Origin: Lachnospiraceae bacterium
Lineage (GTDB): Bacteria > Bacillota > Clostridia > Lachnospirales > Lachnospiraceae
DNA: 7,947 nucleotides
Reading direction: 5' to 3'
Assembly: GCA_021199395.1 (NCBI GenBank)
Contig: JAJQIE010000227.1
Coordinates: forward strand, 1-7,947
The notes under the pieces are model-generated. The model was not told where the DNA came from and did not search any database. It saw nothing but the letters and a program-made list of their open reading frames with translations. Position numbers and translations under genes: made by a program. Below are positions 6,235 through 7,947 of this stretch, one piece after another (within the stretch, counting starts at the first letter, position 1; every line of letters starts with the position of its first letter).

Positions 6235-6265
6235 CCCATGCCACGCACTCGCTGCGTGGCATGGG
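6235..6265 (+). repeat. Perfect 13-bp inverted repeat (hairpin 1 of the element)
   Basis: CCCATGCCACGCA (6235-6247) and TGCGTGGCATGGG (6253-6265) are perfectly complementary around a 5-base loop CTCGC. It is the strongest stem in the window. On neither strand is it followed by a run of T, so it is not a standard terminator. Confidence 0.85.
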
Positions 6266-6284
6266 CGAAGACATAGAGCGTTCG

Positions 6285-6327
6285 GGCATCCGGCCCATCG
6301 CGAAGCGATTTTAAATGGGCGGATGCC
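6285..6327 (+). repeat. Hairpin 2 of the element, with a nested small stem
   Basis: GCATCC (6286-6291) pairs with GGATGC (6321-6326) and GCCCAT (6293-6298) with ATGGGC (6315-6320), leaving G6292 bulged and one more G-C pair outside. The apical part contains CGC-GAA-GCG (6299-6307), giving a two-tier stem. Confidence 0.7.
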
Positions 6328-6389
6328 GTTGCAGGTCACATCTGTAGAGGCAGAAATAGCGTAAATCTGGTCAAGGTGTGACCTGTAAC
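6328..6389 (+). repeat. Hairpin 3: right end folded onto an internal copy of the terminal repeat
   Basis: GTTGCAGGTCACA (6328-6340) pairs with TGTGACCTGTAAC (6377-6389), 12 Watson-Crick pairs plus one position that would be G-U in RNA. The left arm is nearly identical to the element's terminal repeat, so the end sequence occurs three times. Inside is a small TCTG/CAGA stem (6341-6354). Confidence 0.7.
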
Positions 6390-6397
6390 AAGCTGTG
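6390..6397 (+). repeat. Right copy of 8-bp target-site duplication
   Basis: AAGCTGTG directly follows the right terminal repeat and is identical to 6214-6221. Confidence 0.7.
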
Positions 6398-6466
6398 AGC
6401 GTGTCCGGAAATGCGAACATATATGAGACGAAAACGTATGAGAAGGTATGAGAAAAAGAAACTGGC

Positions 6467-6473
6467 AGGAGGT
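6467..6473 (+). promoter_or_regulatory. Ribosome binding site deciding the cdd start
   Basis: AGGAGGT, near-perfect Shine-Dalgarno, with eight bases between AGGAGG and the ATG at 6481. An in-frame ATG at 6448 lacks proper spacing and would add 11 residues not found in the family. Confidence 0.85.
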
Positions 6474-6480
6474 GGAGTTC

Positions 6481-6909
6481 ATGCAGGATTCTGAACTGAT
6501 TCAGCAGGCTTACGCGGCGCAGAGGCGCGCGTATGTACCATATTCCCATTTTTCAGTGGGAGCGGCTCTGGAAACGGAGGACGGGCAGGTGTTCCTGGGC
6601 TGCAATATTGAGAACGCGACCTATACCCCGACGAATTGCGCGGAGCGCACCGCGTTTTTTAAGGCGATATCCGAAGGGCAGCGCTCATTTCGACAGATCG
6701 CGATCGTAGGCGGATATCTGGACGGGGAATTCGCAAAGGGAAAAGAGGCGGGCTACTGCCCACCCTGCGGGGTTTGCCGCCAGGTGATGGCGGAATTCTG
6801 CGACCCAAAGACGTTTCGGATCCTTCTGGCGCGTACCCCGGAGGACTATATAAGCTATTCCCTGGAGGAGCTGCTTCCGACGGGCTTTGGGCCGGGAAAC
6901 CTGCTGTAA
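6481..6909 (+). CDS. cdd: Cytidine deaminase
   Basis: The protein has 142 residues, a homotetrameric-type zinc enzyme that deaminates cytidine and deoxycytidine to uridine and deoxyuridine in the cytoplasm. The zinc ligands are C53 (in TNCAERTA) and C96 and C99 (in PPCGVCRQ). E55 is the catalytic proton shuttle, and N42 and E44 in GCNIENATY bind the nucleoside. F24 and the SVGAAL segment are also typical. Compared with my recollection of the B. subtilis enzyme (ligands C53, C86, C89), there is an insertion of about 10 residues (around 78-92, LDGEFAKGKEAGYC) before the second zinc motif. Its product feeds Pdp, encoded next. The pdp start is 77 bases after the cdd stop, consistent with one operon. 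Confidence 0.96.
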   Translation: MQDSELIQQAYAAQRRAYVPYSHFSVGAALETEDGQVFLGCNIENATYTPTNCAERTAFFKAISEGQRSFRQIAIVGGYLDGEFAKGKEAGYCPPCGVCRQVMAEFCDPKTFRILLARTPEDYISYSLEELLPTGFGPGNLL

Positions 6910-6917
6910 AACGTATT

Positions 6918-6951
6918 TATAGTGAATGACAGAGTTTGGCCGTTCACGATA
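6918..6951 (+). other. Imperfect inverted repeat in the cdd-pdp gap
   Basis: TATAGTGAA (6918-6926) and TTCACGATA (6943-6951) pair at eight of nine positions around a 16-base loop. It could be a weak stem in the intercistronic mRNA or an operator-like site. There is no U-tract, so it should not block transcription into pdp. Confidence 0.3.
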
Positions 6952-6986
6952 GAGGATCCAACCGATATGAGGAAGGAGGGATTCGT

Positions 6987-7947
6987 ATGCGAATGTACGA
7001 TATTATTATGAAAAAGCGGAATGGCGGCATTCTGTCCGAAGAGGAAATCCGTCATCTGGTCGCTGGCTTTACAAACGGTGATATCCCGGATTATCAGATG
7101 TCGGCGTTTTTAATGTCGGTATATTTTCAGGGAATGACAGACCGGGAGACGGCGGTACTGGCGGACGCGATGGCAAATTCAGGCGAGCGGCTCGATCTGT
7201 CCGGGCTTCCGGGGGTAAAGGTAGATAAGCATTCCACGGGCGGGGTCGGAGATAAGACGACATTGATTGTGGCGCCGATCGCGGCCGCGTGCGGCTGCAC
7301 GGTGGCGAAGATGTCCGGCCGCGGCCTTGGGCATACTGGCGGAACAGTAGATAAGCTGGAATCGATTCCCGGAACACGTACCTCCCTGTCGAGGGAGGAA
7401 TTTCTGGATGTGGTTCGCCGTACCGGAATCGCTGTCACGGGACAGTCCGGCAATCTCGCGCCTGCGGATAAAAAGATCTATGCTTTGCGTGATGTGACTG
7501 CCACGATTGACAGCATTCCGCTGATCGCCGCTTCTATTATGAGCAAAAAGCTGGCGGCGGGCAGCGACTGTATTGTGCTGGACGTAAAGACCGGCAGCGG
7601 CGCATTTATGAAAACCGCTGAGGATTCTATCCGGCTCGCGGAAACTATGGTGGCGATTGGCGTGCACAATGGCAAAAAAATAGCTGCGCTGATTACGGAT
7701 ATGGATATTCCGCTGGGGTATCAGATCGGCAATTCGCTGGAGGTGGAGGAAGCGGTGCGGACCCTTTCCGGAAATGGCCCGGAGGATCTGACAGAAGTAA
7801 GTCTTGCACTGGCTGCGGAGATGCTGTATCTGGCAGGAAAAGGAGAGATCGCTTCCTGCAGGGAGCAGGCGCGGGCGGCGATCGACTCCGGCGCTGCGCT
7901 TGGAAAGCTGGAGGCTATGATAGAAGCGCAGGGGGGCGATCCGTCAT
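6987..7947 (+). CDS. pdp: Pyrimidine-nucleoside phosphorylase, N-terminal 320 residues
   Basis: The gene is cut by the right edge; the family is usually about 430-440 residues. Pdp splits uridine, deoxyuridine and thymidine with phosphate to base plus (deoxy)ribose-1-phosphate. The start [14 protein letters not shown] is typical, and GGAGGG (6975-6980) lies six bases before the ATG. Visible motifs are the helical N-terminal domain (to about residue 65), the phosphate loop [13 protein letters not shown] (79-91) and the thymidine/pyrimidine phosphorylase signature [16 protein letters not shown] (110-125). The substrate residues H82, R168, S183 and K187 are also in place. DeoA (thymidine phosphorylase) is the closest alternative; Gram-positive context and sequence favour Pdp. 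Its sugar phosphate product goes to DeoB. Confidence 0.95.
   Translation, partial: MRMYDIIMKKRNGGILSEEEIRHLVAGFTNGDIPDYQMSAFLMSVYFQGMTDRETAVLADAMANSGERLDLSGLPGVKVDKHSTGGVGDKTTLIVAPIAAACGCTVAKMSGRGLGHTGGTVDKLESIPGTRTSLSREEFLDVVRRTGIAVTGQSGNLAPADKKIYALRDVTATIDSIPLIAASIMSKKLAAGSDCIVLDVKTGSGAFMKTAEDSIRLAETMVAIGVHNGKKIAALITDMDIPLGYQIGNSLEVEEAVRTLSGNGPEDLTEVSLALAAEMLYLAGKGEIASCREQARAAIDSGAALGKLEAMIEAQGGDPS

Larger units (their letters stand above)
6222..6389 (+). mobile_element. MITE-like / foldback element, 168 bp, inserted between deoB and cdd
   Basis: The ends are inverted repeats. The left end GTTACTGTTCACACC (6222-6236) and the reverse complement of the right end, GTTACAGGTCACACC (6375-6389), agree at 13 of 15 positions. 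Each end abuts the same octamer, AAGCTGTG (6214-6221 and 6390-6397), as expected for a target-site duplication. The element encodes no plausible protein, so it would depend on a transposase elsewhere. Known families making 8-bp duplications include IS66, ISL3, IS6 and IS1595, but the end sequence does not let me choose one. The interior is mostly three stem-loops (6235-6265, 6285-6327, 6328-6389). No U-tract follows any stem, so it may be transcribed through as part of the deoD-deoB-cdd-pdp mRNA. Confidence 0.72.

Noticed and set aside
6235..6265. Perfect 13-bp hairpin as an intrinsic terminator of deoB
   Set aside because: Neither side is followed by a U-tract (GCGAAGAC on the plus strand; TGTGAACA on the minus strand), and it fits as part of the inserted element.
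6067..6276. Open frames on both strands across the deoB-cdd spacer
   Set aside because: They overlap the end of deoB or the inserted element, lack ribosome binding sites and have low-complexity basic composition.
1..7947. CRISPR array, tRNA or rRNA genes, phage or toxin-antitoxin genes
   Set aside because: I saw no regularly spaced repeats, no tRNA cloverleaf or rRNA core sequences, and no defence or phage-like proteins.

Overview
The window reads as chromosomal DNA of a Firmicute, most likely a Lachnospiraceae-type gut clostridium. This is inferred from strong GGAGG ribosome binding sites, GC-rich genes separated by AT-rich spacers, the gene content, and proteins resembling Gram-positive families. 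No species can be named from the sequence alone.

Left part (1-2495, minus strand): the first 58 codons of a BtuR/CobA-type corrinoid adenosyltransferase run off the left edge. Upstream of it in the same orientation lie an MscS-family mechanosensitive channel and a secreted L,D-transpeptidase with a ricin-like N-terminal region. The transpeptidase has its own minus-strand promoter with a perfect TATAAT, and the channel is probably co-transcribed with it.

Middle (2496-4173): a divergent promoter region separates the transpeptidase from a plus-strand lipoprotein built almost wholly of TPR repeats. A 387-base AT-rich spacer follows. It holds two hairpins, a possible 18-residue ORF whose Shine-Dalgarno lies in a hairpin arm, a pair of 11-nt-period direct repeats, and two candidate promoters for the next operon.

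Right part (4174-7947, plus strand): a nucleoside salvage/catabolism cluster in the order deoD (purine nucleoside phosphorylase), deoB (phosphopentomutase), cdd (cytidine deaminase) and pdp (pyrimidine-nucleoside phosphorylase, cut by the right edge). Cdd converts (deoxy)cytidine to (deoxy)uridine. DeoD and Pdp split purine and pyrimidine nucleosides into base plus (deoxy)ribose-1-phosphate. DeoB isomerises the sugar phosphate to the 5-phosphate for central metabolism. Deoxyribose-phosphate aldolase (deoC) is not in the window.

The most notable non-genic structure lies between deoB and cdd: a 168-bp non-coding element (6222-6389) with 15-bp imperfect terminal inverted repeats and a perfect 8-bp flanking direct repeat, AAGCTGTG. 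It is packed with hairpins. This is what a MITE or foldback element inserted in the operon looks like. The genes themselves are recognisable families with intact catalytic residues; I see no new multi-gene system.
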